Shown piece by piece: positions 33,541-42,151 of a DNA stretch of 64,000 bases; position 1 is the stretch's first letter; each line of letters starts with the position of its first letter. The notes under the pieces were generated by a model that saw nothing but the letters and a program-made list of their open reading frames with translations, was not told the DNA's origin and did no database searches. A program made the translations under genes and the position numbers. Origin of the DNA: Dinoroseobacter sp965279125 (GTDB taxonomy: Bacteria > Pseudomonadota > Alphaproteobacteria > Rhodobacterales > Rhodobacteraceae); contig CBDIHL010000043.1 of the NCBI GenBank assembly GCA_965279125.1, forward strand, positions 62,001-126,000, given 5' to 3'.

Positions 33541-34419
33541 ATTTTCGCTTACTGCACAGACCCTTCGGTCTTGGATGGCCTCACATGGCTCAGCTGCTAT
33601 CTGACCACCGGCATCCACATGAATTTCTATTGGTCCTTCGTGACCGTGCTGGGCCTGCTGGCCGTCACCGCCCCTTGCGCGCTGGCGTTCGGGTTCATCG
33701 GGGCGACGGCGTCAAGGTCCGAGTTCTTCCTCGCGCGTCTGTTGGGCAAGACCTACACCTCCATGGTGCGGGGCATTCCCGACATCGCGTTCTTTTTGTT
33801 CTTCGTCATCGCGCTCGACCAAGGCTTGGAGTGGTTGCGCCACCAAGCCTTCTGCCCCGACTGGACCGATCCGATCCGCCAGGGCGCGGACTTCCTTGTG
33901 TGCGCCGAGGCCAAGCTGCCGCAATCCAGTTCCGCCCAGATCTGGCATGAGGCCTATAACTTCTCGCTCGCCGTCTTCACCTTCGCCATTGTGTTCGGGG
34001 CCTTCGCGGCCAACGTCCTCTATGGCGGGATGCAAGCCGTGCCGCGCGCGCAGCTGGAAACGGCCGAGGCGTATGGCATGACGACCCGCCAAACATTCTG
34101 GCGCGTGCTGGTCCCGCAGATGTGGGTCTATGCGCTGCCGGGGTTGTCGAACCTGTGGATGATCCTGATCAAAGCGACGCCGTTGCTGTTCCTGCTGGGC
34201 GTCGAGGACATCGTCTATTGGGCGCGCGAGTTGGGCGGATCGAAAACCCCACAGTTTACCGCCTATCCGCATGGCGATTGGCGTATCTGGTATTTCACGT
34301 TCCTGTTGGTGTTTTATCTGGCCATGACAAAAGTGTCCGAGGTGTTTCTGGGCCGCCTGACAACGCGCCTCAGCCGAGGCCAAGCCACGATGGGTGGGGA
34401 GGCGTTGCGTAAAGCATGA
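33541..34419 (+). CDS. Amino-acid ABC transporter permease 1
   Basis: About 292 residues. Homology-like sequence begins upstream of any ATG/GTG/TTG: the in-frame segment IFAYCTDPSVLDGLTWLSCYLTTGIHMNFYWSF starts at an ATT (33541) placed 6 nt after a perfect GGAGGG, so I propose ATT initiation. The first conventional start would be TTG at 33571. The protein has HisMQ-type permease features: SMVRGIPDIAFFLFF, the EAA loop AVPRAQLETAEAYGMTTRQTFWRVLVPQM, and five or more membrane segments. A 40-residue insertion (FCPDWTDPIRQGADFLVCAEAKLP) lies between helices. Its stop overlaps ATG 34416. Confidence 0.85.
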   Translation: MFAYCTDPSVLDGLTWLSCYLTTGIHMNFYWSFVTVLGLLAVTAPCALAFGFIGATASRSEFFLARLLGKTYTSMVRGIPDIAFFLFFVIALDQGLEWLRHQAFCPDWTDPIRQGADFLVCAEAKLPQSSSAQIWHEAYNFSLAVFTFAIVFGAFAANVLYGGMQAVPRAQLETAEAYGMTTRQTFWRVLVPQMWVYALPGLSNLWMILIKATPLLFLLGVEDIVYWARELGGSKTPQFTAYPHGDWRIWYFTFLLVFYLAMTKVSEVFLGRLTTRLSRGQATMGGEALRKA

Positions 34420-34439
34420 CCGATGATCTGGGTGCGAGA

Positions 34440-34507
34440 ATGGGCTTTCGAAAGCCCATGGACATGGAGCGTCGACGCTCCATCCTTCCGCAATTTCGAA
34501 ATTGCGG
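34440..34507. repeat. Palindrome array C: three 20-bp palindromes, 24-bp period
   Basis: Units: ATGGGCTTTCGAAAGCCCAT (34440-34459), ATGGAGCGTCGACGCTCCAT (34464-34483) and CCGCAATTTCGAAATTGCGG (34488-34507), with 4-nt spacers GACA and CCTT. All are perfect. The array lies between two permease genes and contains no stop in the frame of the downstream gene. Confidence 0.92.
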
Positions 34508-34517
34508 GGGCCCAACC

Positions 34518-35324
34518 GTGAGCTGCACACAAACCATCCAAGACTACGCGCTGCGCTCCCTCGGCTATGGCGAGCGCCTCCTGCCGCGCGGCGACATCAC
34601 GCTGTGCGAACAGGTGGTCCTGATCGGCTCGGGCATGATCTGGAACGTCTATTTCGGCGTCTTCGCCCTGATCTCAGGCTTCTTCCTTGCCACAGCCCTC
34701 GCGCTCGGCAAGAACGCCGCGACCCCGCTGCTGCGCAAACCGTCCGAGTGGTTCATCTTCATCTTCCGCGGCTCGCCGTTGTTTATCCAGTTCTTCCTCG
34801 CCTACTTCATCTTCCTGTCGCTCAAGCAACAATCGGGCGTGTTCGACATCTTCACCTCCGCCGCCGCGGGCGCACTTGTGGTCCTCTTCCTCAACACCGC
34901 CGCCTATACGGCCGAGATCTTCTATGGCGCGCTCCGCTCCGTCCCCAAGGGCGATCTGGAGGCCGCTGATGCGTATGGCCTCACAGGCTGGGACAAGTTT
35001 CGACGCGTGACGTGGCCCACGATGCTACGGCTGGCCTGGCCGAGCTACACGAACGAGGCGATTTTCCTCTTTCACGCCACCACGCTCGTCTTCTTCTCGG
35101 GCTTTCCGGCCTTCCAGCAACGGGGAGACGCACTCTATTACGCGCAGTATTTCGCCGACCGCACCTTCAACCCATTCATCCCCTACCCCATCGTCGCCGC
35201 CTATTTCGTGGCCCTGACGCTGTGCCTGATCCTGCTGTTCGGCTGGGCAAACCGGCGCCTCAACCGCCATATTGCCCCCGCACAGCGATCGCGCCTCAAA
35301 ATGCGGATGCAGATGATCCGATGA
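34518..35324 (+). CDS. Amino-acid ABC transporter permease 2
   Basis: 268 residues from GTG 34518 (VSCTQTIQDYALRSLGYGERLLP). An in-frame ATG at 34416, overlapping the stop of permease 1, would add 34 residues mostly encoded by palindrome array C and is less likely. HisMQ features: FIFRGSPLFIQFFLAYFIFLSL, the EAA loop SVPKGDLEAADAYGLTGWDKFRRVTWPTMLRLAWPSY, and FLFHATTLVFFSG. It pairs with permease 1 to form the transmembrane channel. Its stop overlaps the glutamine amidotransferase start (ATGA). Confidence 0.9.
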   Translation: MSCTQTIQDYALRSLGYGERLLPRGDITLCEQVVLIGSGMIWNVYFGVFALISGFFLATALALGKNAATPLLRKPSEWFIFIFRGSPLFIQFFLAYFIFLSLKQQSGVFDIFTSAAAGALVVLFLNTAAYTAEIFYGALRSVPKGDLEAADAYGLTGWDKFRRVTWPTMLRLAWPSYTNEAIFLFHATTLVFFSGFPAFQQRGDALYYAQYFADRTFNPFIPYPIVAAYFVALTLCLILLFGWANRRLNRHIAPAQRSRLKMRMQMIR

Positions 35325-36013
35325 GGCGGCTGGGCATTTTGACCTGCGGGCCTGCGCCCGACATCGTGGCCGCGACACATGGCGAATATATCAACTGGTT
35401 CACCGCCCTTCTGGGACCGCACGGGTTCGAGTTGGTCAATTGGGACGTTGAGAACCTCGCCTTGCCCAGCGGCCCGAGCGAGGCCGATGCCTGGCTCGTC
35501 ACCGGCTCAAAGCATGGGGTCTACGAGGATCACGCGTTTATTCCGCCGCTTGAGGCGTTCATTCGCGATCTCGTGGCCGCGAAGGCGCCGCTGGTGGGGA
35601 TTTGCTTTGGCCACCAGATCATTGCGCAGGCCCTCGGGGGACGGTGCGAGAAATTCGCGGGCGGTTGGACATTCGGGCGGCGCGCTTATGCGGTGGAGGG
35701 CTTGGGCGAGGTGCACCTGAATGCGTGCCACCAAGATCAGGTGCTCGCCCTGCCCGACGGGGCCGCGCTTATCGCGTCCAACGAAAGTTGTCAGTTTGCG
35801 GGGTTTCGCATTGGCAGCCACTGCGTGACCTTGCAACCGCATCCCGAAATCACGCCGCAGATGATGCCATATTACATGACGCATTTTCGCGGGCTGAACG
35901 CCGTGCCCCATGCCATGATCGACGACGCCGAGGCCACCCTTGCCCTGCCAACCAGCGAGCCTGCGGTCGGGGCTTGGCTGGCGGAGACGCTCAGGCGCAC
36001 CGCCACGCCGTAG
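35321..36013 (+). CDS. Class I glutamine amidotransferase
   Basis: 230 residues. Triad: C95 in LVGICFGHQI, H174 and E176 in LQPHPEIT. It resembles the GuaA-like/PuuD-type stand-alone amidotransferases. Coupled by ATGA overlap to the amino-acid permease, so it probably acts on the imported compound, for example hydrolysing a gamma-glutamyl derivative; this is inferred from context. No synthase partner is adjacent. Confidence 0.85.
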   Translation: MRRLGILTCGPAPDIVAATHGEYINWFTALLGPHGFELVNWDVENLALPSGPSEADAWLVTGSKHGVYEDHAFIPPLEAFIRDLVAAKAPLVGICFGHQIIAQALGGRCEKFAGGWTFGRRAYAVEGLGEVHLNACHQDQVLALPDGAALIASNESCQFAGFRIGSHCVTLQPHPEITPQMMPYYMTHFRGLNAVPHAMIDDAEATLALPTSEPAVGAWLAETLRRTATP

Positions 36014-36016
36014 CGC

Positions 36017-36595
36017 TTAGCTTTTGGCGCTGAGCTGCTGTTGCAGTGCAGCGAGCTGGCGCTTGATTTCTTCGATTTCGCTGTCTTGAGCGGGGGCTTG
36101 CTCGTCAGGCTTCGGCTCCGGCGCGGCCTCGGGTGCGGTTGATGTAGCACCGCCTTTCCATCCGCCCATCATGGTGCTCAGAAACGCCTCTTGCTGTTTG
36201 CGCCACTGATCCATCCCCGGCATTGTTGGCATTGGGTTGGGCATCATGTTCTCGACCATCTTGGTCTGGCTTTCGCGCAGCATCTCAAACGACGAGGCCA
36301 GAAACTGCGGCACCATGGAGGCGGCTGCCGTGGGCGCATAGCTGCGCACCAGATCGGTTAGCACGTTGATCGGAAGGACGTTTTCGCCACGGCTTTCATG
36401 CTCGGCAATGATTTGCAGCATGTATTGGCGGGTCAGGTCATCGCCGGTTTTCAGATCGACGATCTGCACATCGCGTCCGTCGCGGATGAACTGGGCAATG
36501 GTTTCCAGCGTCACGTAATCGCTGGTTTCGGTGTTATAGAGCCTGCGTGATGCGTAGCGCTTGATCAGCAATTTGTCGCCAGATGTCTCGGCCAT
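36017..36595 (-). CDS. phaR: Polyhydroxyalkanoate synthesis repressor PhaR
   Basis: 192 residues from MAETSGDK at 36595 (GAAGG before the ATG; a start 18 bp upstream is less likely). The N-terminal PHB/PHA accumulation DNA-binding domain KLLIKRYASRRLYNTETSDYVTLETIAQFIRDGRDVQIVDLKTGDDLTRQ is followed by the PHB_acc repeat domain (RQYMLQIIAEHESRG...VLTDLVRSYAP) and an acidic, Gln-rich coiled C-terminus. PhaR binds PHA granules and DNA, repressing phaP and itself until granules titrate it. A PhaR-type site lies at 36653-36668 upstream. Confidence 0.95.
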   Translation of the reverse strand: MAETSGDKLLIKRYASRRLYNTETSDYVTLETIAQFIRDGRDVQIVDLKTGDDLTRQYMLQIIAEHESRGENVLPINVLTDLVRSYAPTAAASMVPQFLASSFEMLRESQTKMVENMMPNPMPTMPGMDQWRKQQEAFLSTMMGGWKGGATSTAPEAAPEPKPDEQAPAQDSEIEEIKRQLAALQQQLSAKS

Positions 36596-36652
36596 ATGCT
36601 CGCCCTTCCCCACTGCGTGCGCGCCCGTTTGATACGGTCTGAAAAAAGCCTA

Positions 36653-36668
36653 TTGCAGTGCAGCACAA
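36653..36668. promoter_or_regulatory. PhaR-type TGCA-rich site upstream of phaR
   Basis: TTGCAGTGCAGCACAA, about 58 bp upstream of the phaR start. On the minus strand it reads TTGTGCTGCACTGCAA, sharing TTGTGCTGCAC-GCA with the phaP site. PhaR of Paracoccus is known to bind CTGC/GCAG-rich DNA. Confidence 0.5.
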
Positions 36669-36701
36669 AAGGAAAGGGCAGGCCCATCTGGACCTGCCCT
36701 T
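36666..36701 (-). terminator. Rho-independent terminator of phaP
   Basis: On the minus strand AAGGGCAGG (36701-36693) pairs with CCTGCCCTT (36682-36674), a 9-bp stem, followed by TCCTTTT. It lies about 58 bp after the phaP stop and before the phaR promoter region. Confidence 0.65.
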
Positions 36702-36758
36702 CAATCTTTCGCTGGCCAGGGAGGAGGCCCGCGTCAGATATTTCCCGTCAACCGAAGC

Positions 36759-37205
36759 TTACTTAGCAGCAGTTGCTTTCTTGGCAGCAGTCGTCACGTC
36801 TGCGGTCGCTTTTTTGACAGCAGCAGTGGTCTCTTCCTGCATGTCTTTGCCAGCTGCTAGCATCAGCTCAACAGTTTCCATCTGAACTTTTTTCGCGATC
36901 TCAGCGAAAGCAGCCATGTTCTCAGCGGCCAGCTCAGCGGAAGCCGAAGCGAAGTCGGTCATCGACTTGGAATAGGCAGCTGGCTCGTCCTTGACGGTCG
37001 CAACTTCGGAGATCTTCGCGAGGGTCTCTTTGGTCCACTTTGCGGACAGCTCGGAGGACTTCTCAGCGGCTTCCAGAGCAACCTTGGACATTTTCTCGCC
37101 CATTGCGGCCTGGCCTTTGAAGGCGTCCTGCATCGCAGCTGTGTCGAGCGGCATGGACTGCATCATTTCGGTCATGTACTTGGTGAAATCATCGGCTTTT
37201 GCCAT
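36759..37205 (-). CDS. phaP: Phasin family protein
   Basis: 148 residues from MAKADDFTKYMTEM (AAGGAGA ribosome site). Entirely helical and amphipathic, with Lys/Ala-rich heptads (TAAVKKATADVTTAAKKATAAK at the end), the Phasin_2 pattern. Phasins coat PHA granules and control their size. Codon and composition are Ala-rich. The upstream region carries a perfect PhaR-like operator (37321-37335) and further CTGC motifs. Confidence 0.92.
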   Translation of the reverse strand: MAKADDFTKYMTEMMQSMPLDTAAMQDAFKGQAAMGEKMSKVALEAAEKSSELSAKWTKETLAKISEVATVKDEPAAYSKSMTDFASASAELAAENMAAFAEIAKKVQMETVELMLAAGKDMQEETTAAVKKATADVTTAAKKATAAK

Positions 37206-37320
37206 GGGTCTTCTCCTTGGTTGCCTCCGCGGAGGCTGTCTCGCGCTAACCCGACCATCGGGTGTTTGCTGCGTCTGCAAAAAGATATACGTGCTGCGCT
37301 GCGGCATTTCAAGAAAATTG

Positions 37321-37335
37321 TGCTGCACCGCAGCA
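37321..37335. promoter_or_regulatory. PhaR operator candidate upstream of phaP
   Basis: TGCTGCACCGCAGCA: a 6-bp inverted repeat around ACC, matching the CTGC-N3-GCAG motif known for PhaR. It is about 116 bp before the phaP start and also close to the phaC 3' end. Nearby GTGCTGCGCTGCGGC and TGCTGCGTCTGCA (37268-37305) may be extra half-sites. Confidence 0.6.
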
Positions 37336-37366
37336 TAAAATCGCAACCCCCTGTAAACGCAGCGCT

Positions 37367-39184
37367 TTAAACTGCCTTCTCCGCCACCACATAGGTCCCC
37401 GGCGCGGCACAGAGCACCTTATGGGTCGAATCGCCCGGCTTTCGCGCCTTGATTTTCGCACCCGAGCGCTTGCCCAGCCATGCACTCCACCGTGGCCACC
37501 ACGACCCTTCGTTGAACTCAGCCTCTTCCATCCACGCATCCGGCGTCGCGGGCACACCGTCCTCGACAGTATAATGTCCGTACTTCTTCTTCGACGGCGG
37601 ATTGATGATCCCCGCGATATGGCCCGACTGCGACACGATGAAATGCTTGTCGCGGCTGCCATACTGCTGAAAGCCCACATAAGCCTGCTTCCATGCCGCG
37701 ATATGGTCCGTCTCAGCCGCAATCGAATAAAGCGGCGTCTTGACGTCCTTCAATGACAGCGTTTCACCGCACATCTGCAAGGTCCCGCCAGCAAGCTCGT
37801 TGCCCTGACACAGGTGGCGCAAATACTGCACGACCATCGGGCCGGGCAGGTTCGTGCTGTCCCCATTCCAGTGCAGCAAATCAAACGCACGCGGACGCTC
37901 GCCCATCATGTAGCTGCGGATCGCGGGGCCGTAGACCAGATCATTGGCCCGCAGGAACGAGAAGGTGCGCGCCATGAAGAAGGACCCCAAGAACCCCTTC
38001 TCAGCGACCTCGCGCTCGATCCCGTCAACGAAATCATCATCCAGAAACACCTGCATCTCGCCCGGATCGCTGAAATCGGTCAGCGTGGTAAAGAACGTGG
38101 CCGAGCGCACCGACTTGTCCTTGCGCTTCGTCATCAAAGCCAGCGTGGCCGATAGCGTGGTGCCGCCAATGCAGTAGCCCACAGCATTCACCTGCGGCTC
38201 GCCGGTGATCTTCTTCACCTCTTCAATCGCGGTCAGGTAGCCTTCTTCGACATAGGTATCGAGGCTGACATCAGAATGGCTCGCATCCGGGTTCACCCAT
38301 GAGACGACGAACAGCGTAAATCCCTGCTCGACGATCCAGTTGATCAGCGAGTTCTTCTCCGTCAGGTCCATAATGTAGAACTTGTTGATCCAGGGCGGGA
38401 AGATCACCAGCGGCGTCTTATAGACCTTCTCGGTCTTGGGGGCGTACTGGATCAGCTCGAACATACGGTTGCGGAACACGACCGATCCTTCGGTCGTCGC
38501 AAGGTTCTTGCCCACGACAAAGGCATCGGGGTCGGACAGAGTGACCAGCAGATCGCCCTGGTTCTTCTCGATATCGTTGACGAGGTTCTCAAGACCCACA
38601 ACGAGCGACTCGCCTTCGGTCTCGACCGCGCGGCGCAGGGCCTCGGGGTTGGTGTTCAGAAAATTGGCGGGGGAGAAGAGGTCGACGATCTGATGGGTAA
38701 AGAACTCCACCCGCCGTTTGTCTTTCTCATCGAGGCCCTCTAGCCCGCTGAGCGCTTCGTTGATTGTTTCCGCGCTGATCAAATACTGTTGCTTGACGAA
38801 GTTGAAATAGGGGTGCGTTTCCCACAACGGATCCTTGAAGCGCTTGTCGCCGGTATGGGGATCGGCGGGGGCCTGCATCTTGCCTTGGGCGAGCACCTGC
38901 TGCGCTTCCATCAGATGCTTGAGCGTTTTGCCCCAGTAATTCACCTGCGTTTCCACGATTTTCGCAGGGTTTGCGACCATTTCGGCGACATAGGCATTCG
39001 CGGCCTTCATGTAGACATCCGTGCCCGGACCCTGCAAACCCTCGTCATGGCTGCCCTTATTGGCCAGCGCGGCGACAAGCCGCTGCGAGAGGCTTTCCAT
39101 CTTTGCCACATTGGCGTTCAACCGCTCTAGTTCTTCGCCCATTGGTTCGGATTCCTGTCCAGTCTGATTGTCTTTGGTTGTCAT
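37367..39184 (-). CDS. phaC: Class I poly(3-hydroxyalkanoate) synthase
   Basis: 605 residues. The lipase-like box is GYCIGG with the catalytic Cys at about residue 338. Other markers are NPDASHSDVSLDTYVEEGYL (about 298-317), TDHIAAW with the catalytic Asp region, and VSQSGHIAGIINPP containing the catalytic His. It polymerises (R)-3-hydroxyacyl-CoA into storage polyester at the granule surface. The N-terminal 100 residues form the helical PhaC_N region. It is divergent from phaZ. Confidence 0.97.
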   Translation of the reverse strand: MTTKDNQTGQESEPMGEELERLNANVAKMESLSQRLVAALANKGSHDEGLQGPGTDVYMKAANAYVAEMVANPAKIVETQVNYWGKTLKHLMEAQQVLAQGKMQAPADPHTGDKRFKDPLWETHPYFNFVKQQYLISAETINEALSGLEGLDEKDKRRVEFFTHQIVDLFSPANFLNTNPEALRRAVETEGESLVVGLENLVNDIEKNQGDLLVTLSDPDAFVVGKNLATTEGSVVFRNRMFELIQYAPKTEKVYKTPLVIFPPWINKFYIMDLTEKNSLINWIVEQGFTLFVVSWVNPDASHSDVSLDTYVEEGYLTAIEEVKKITGEPQVNAVGYCIGGTTLSATLALMTKRKDKSVRSATFFTTLTDFSDPGEMQVFLDDDFVDGIEREVAEKGFLGSFFMARTFSFLRANDLVYGPAIRSYMMGERPRAFDLLHWNGDSTNLPGPMVVQYLRHLCQGNELAGGTLQMCGETLSLKDVKTPLYSIAAETDHIAAWKQAYVGFQQYGSRDKHFIVSQSGHIAGIINPPSKKKYGHYTVEDGVPATPDAWMEEAEFNEGSWWPRWSAWLGKRSGAKIKARKPGDSTHKVLCAAPGTYVVAEKAV

Positions 39185-39206
39185 GAACTCGAAACCCTCT
39201 TAACGT

Positions 39207-39218
39207 TTGCAGGTGCAG
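39207..39218. promoter_or_regulatory. PhaR-type site between phaC and phaZ
   Basis: TTGCAGGTGCAG in the 109-bp divergent gap, 23 bp upstream of the phaC start. It resembles TTGCAGTGCAGCA upstream of phaR, suggesting the same regulator. Confidence 0.4.
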
Positions 39219-39293
39219 AATACAGTCGCCGACGCGGGGAGGCAAAGCGACCAATTGAACCGGGGGTTTCCTTCGGTCCGTTAAGGAGCAGCA

Positions 39294-40556
39294 ATGCGAT
39301 ACCTCGTGATGTACGACATGATGGAGAGTTTGCGGAACACCAACCAGTGGTTGGGTGCTTCGGCCCAAGCCATGGGGTCCTATCCGCAACTTGGCCTCGT
39401 CCCGAACCCGTTTTTCAAGACCCTCGCCGCATGGGGCGAAGTGACCGAGCGCAGTTTTGCGCGCATGGTCGCCAAGCCGGACTGGAACCTGAACCCCGTT
39501 GTCGGCAAGGACGGACGCGATCATCAGGTCACCATTGAGAAGACCGTCGAGCGCCCGTTTGGCGATCTGATCCGCTTCAACGTCCAAGGCCGCGAGCCTA
39601 TGAAGCGTCGCGTCCTGCTCGTCGCACCGATGTCGGGTCACTACGCGACCTTGCTGCGCTCGACCGTGCAGTCCTTGTTGCCCGATTGCGAATTGTGGAT
39701 CACCGATTGGCACAATGCGCGCGATATCCCCGTCTCCGTCGGCAAGTTCGACGTCGAGGATTACACCGACTACCTCGTTGATTTCATGAAAGAGGTCGGC
39801 CCCGATATCCACGTCATCGCCGTGTGCCAGCCCGCGCCCCTGACCCTCGCCGCAACGGCCTATCTGGCTGGCGAAGAGCCTGAAGCCCAACCGCGCAGCC
39901 TGACCCTTGTCGGCGGCCCGATTGATCCCGATGCCAACCCCACCGAGGTGACGGATTTCGGCAACCGCGTCACCATGGGCCAGTTGGAGCAGATGGTCCT
40001 GCAACGCGTCGGCTTCAATCACGCAGGCGTGGGCCGCAAGGTCTATCCCGGTCTGCAACAGCTCAGCTCGTTCATGGCGATGAACGGCGAAAAGCACGCC
40101 AAGGCGTTCACCGATCAAGTGATGCGCGTGGCCAAGGGCGAGGCCTCCGATCACGATGGCCACAACCGCTTTTACGACGAATACCTCGCCGTGATGGACA
40201 TGACGGCGGAGTTTTACCTCTCCACCGTCGACCGCATTTTCAAGCAGCGCGAGATTGCCCAGAACATCTTCACCGTGCGCGGCAAGCCGTGTGACGCCAG
40301 CAAGATCACCACCGTGGCCGTGAAAATTGTCGAGGGCGAGAAGGACGATATCTCCGCGCCCGGTCAATGCCTCGCAGCCCTCGATCTGCTGACAGGTCTG
40401 CCCGACGACAAGAAAGCCGCGCATCTGGAGCCCGGTGCCGGTCACTACGGCATCTTCGCGGGCAAGTCCTGGCGCAACAACATCCGGCCTTTGGTGCTGG
40501 AGTTCATCGATGCCAATAGCGAGGCCCCCGGCAAGCTGCACACCGCCGCTGAGTAA
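39294..40556 (+). CDS. phaZ: Intracellular polyhydroxyalkanoate depolymerase
   Basis: 420 residues. It begins MRYLVMYDMMESLRNTNQWLGASAQ, typical of intracellular PhaZ. The alpha/beta-hydrolase core carries the nucleophile Cys at about residue 178 (HVIAVCQPAPL), with APMSGHYATLLR (about 111-122) and the C-terminal His in LEPGAGHYGIFAGKSWR. It mobilises stored PHA to hydroxyacids. AAGGAGC precedes the ATG. Followed after 5 bp by a DUF6151 gene. Confidence 0.95.
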   Translation: MRYLVMYDMMESLRNTNQWLGASAQAMGSYPQLGLVPNPFFKTLAAWGEVTERSFARMVAKPDWNLNPVVGKDGRDHQVTIEKTVERPFGDLIRFNVQGREPMKRRVLLVAPMSGHYATLLRSTVQSLLPDCELWITDWHNARDIPVSVGKFDVEDYTDYLVDFMKEVGPDIHVIAVCQPAPLTLAATAYLAGEEPEAQPRSLTLVGGPIDPDANPTEVTDFGNRVTMGQLEQMVLQRVGFNHAGVGRKVYPGLQQLSSFMAMNGEKHAKAFTDQVMRVAKGEASDHDGHNRFYDEYLAVMDMTAEFYLSTVDRIFKQREIAQNIFTVRGKPCDASKITTVAVKIVEGEKDDISAPGQCLAALDLLTGLPDDKKAAHLEPGAGHYGIFAGKSWRNNIRPLVLEFIDANSEAPGKLHTAAE

Positions 40557-40561
40557 TCCGC

Positions 40562-41125
40562 ATGAGCCCAGACCTTCCCTTCGCCTGTGCCTGCGGGAAG
40601 GTCACCGGGACGCTGGACCGCTCTGCCCTGAAAACCGGAACGCGCCTGACCTGCGGTTGCGCCAGTTGCCGCGCGTCGGTCAAGCACCTGACGGGTCAAA
40701 CCGTGGGCGAGGTCGATGTCTATCTCACCTCCGCCCACCTGATCCGCTACCAGACCGGGTTCGCGCATCTCGCCGCGCTCAACCTCAGCCCCAAGGGCAG
40801 CAACCGCATCTATGCGACCTGCTGCAACTCCGCGATTTCCGTGGTGCCGCAGACGCCGCGCATCGGGTTCGCGAGCCTCTATCTGAACCGCTTGGAAACC
40901 CCTGACCTGCTTGGCCCCGTCAAAGCCCAAGTTTACCGCACCGAAGCCGACGGCAAGCGCCATATCGGCATGGGAAAAATGCTGCACGGGGCGGCGCGGC
41001 GCGCCTTGGCAGACCGGGTGTCCGGGAACTGGCGCAAGTCGCCCTATTTCAAAGGGGCAGGCGCGCTCGCCGTGCCCAAGGTGCTGATCGACAAACAGGC
41101 CAAAGCCGCCGCCTTCGAGGCCTAG
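40562..41125 (+). CDS. DUF6151 (GFA-like) cysteine-rich protein
   Basis: 187 residues. Cys pattern CACGKVTG, TRLTCGCASCRAS and YATCCNSAIS resembles zinc-binding GFA-type folds; I recall it as DUF6151. It is probably zinc-binding and cytoplasmic, with unknown activity. It starts 5 bp after phaZ, so it is likely co-transcribed with the PHA depolymerase. It converges on the LacI gene with a 3-bp gap. Confidence 0.72.
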   Translation: MSPDLPFACACGKVTGTLDRSALKTGTRLTCGCASCRASVKHLTGQTVGEVDVYLTSAHLIRYQTGFAHLAALNLSPKGSNRIYATCCNSAISVVPQTPRIGFASLYLNRLETPDLLGPVKAQVYRTEADGKRHIGMGKMLHGAARRALADRVSGNWRKSPYFKGAGALAVPKVLIDKQAKAAAFEA

Positions 41126-41128
41126 CGC

Positions 41129-42151
41129 CTAGACCTCCCACCCCTCCGGCACCTTCGCCGATCCACGCACGACCAACCTGCCGCCAATCTCCAGCTTCTC
41201 GGGCAGCCGCGCAGGATCGCTGATCAACCCCAATAACAGCTCCACCGTCGCCTCCACCATCTGGTTGCTCGGCTGGCGCCAGGTGGTCAGATCATACGCC
41301 CCCCACGCCGCCAGCGGCACGTCATCATAGCCCACGACCGACACATCCTGCGGCACCCGCAAGCCCAGATCGCCCCGCAAGGCATCCATCACAGCACAGG
41401 CCATATGGTCATTGCCCACGAAAATCGCGTCCGGGTGATGGCCGTCTTCGAACATCTGCACGGCCGCTTCCGCCGCTTCCTTACGCCGGTAATGGCCATC
41501 AAGGATCGAGACGGGCGCAAGCCCCGCCGCCGCCAGCCCTTCGATAAACCCGTCATGGCGGTCGCGCCCGGTCGAGGCCCCGGTCCAGCCGGTGATATGG
41601 GCAATCCGCTGATGCCCGCCCGCGACCAGAAACTCCGCAATGCGCCGCCCGCCTTCGACATTGGCCGAGGTCACGCTGGACAGGCGCGCATCGTCCTGGC
41701 CCCGGTTGAATAGCACAATCGGAATGCCCGCATCGCCGCAGCGCTTGGCAATCTCGTCGGACATGCCGACGCTGGCGGTGATGATGCCGTCGACGCGGTA
41801 ATCCATCAACTCGTCCACCACCTTATCCACATCCGCGCCAGTGCCCGAGGCGATGAACACCAGCAGGTGATAGCCCTTGGCTTGCAGGGCTTTGGACAGC
41901 CGCTCCAGCGCATCGGGATAGAACTGGTTGTCCAGATAGGCCACGATCAGCCCGATGATCTTCGACTCTCCGGTGATCAAGGATCGCGCCAGCACATTAG
42001 GCCGATAGCCCAGCTCGTCCGCCGCATCGCGCACCTTTTGCGCGGTCTTTTCACTGACCGAAGCGCCCGGCGTGAACACGCGGCTGACCGCAGATTGGCT
42101 GACGCCCGCATGGCGCGCCACATCCGTGGAGGTGATCTTCGCGCGCGCCAT
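41129..42151 (-). CDS. LacI-family transcriptional regulator
   Basis: 340 residues. HTH: TSTDVARHAGVSQSAVSRVFTPGASVSEKTAQKVRDAADELGYRPNVLARSL (hinge helix at the end). The C-terminal sugar-binding-like domain (IGLIVAYLDNQFYPDALERL, IVLFNRGQDDARLSSVTSANVEGGRRIAEFLVAGG, AIFVGNDHMACAVMDALRGDLGLRVPQDVSVVGYDD) is typical. Its ATG directly abuts the stop of the SDR gene, forming an SDR-lacI operon. It probably binds the palindromes at 42917 and 45703; the inducer is unknown. Confidence 0.93.
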   Translation of the reverse strand: MARAKITSTDVARHAGVSQSAVSRVFTPGASVSEKTAQKVRDAADELGYRPNVLARSLITGESKIIGLIVAYLDNQFYPDALERLSKALQAKGYHLLVFIASGTGADVDKVVDELMDYRVDGIITASVGMSDEIAKRCGDAGIPIVLFNRGQDDARLSSVTSANVEGGRRIAEFLVAGGHQRIAHITGWTGASTGRDRHDGFIEGLAAAGLAPVSILDGHYRRKEAAEAAVQMFEDGHHPDAIFVGNDHMACAVMDALRGDLGLRVPQDVSVVGYDDVPLAAWGAYDLTTWRQPSNQMVEATVELLLGLISDPARLPEKLEIGGRLVVRGSAKVPEGWEV

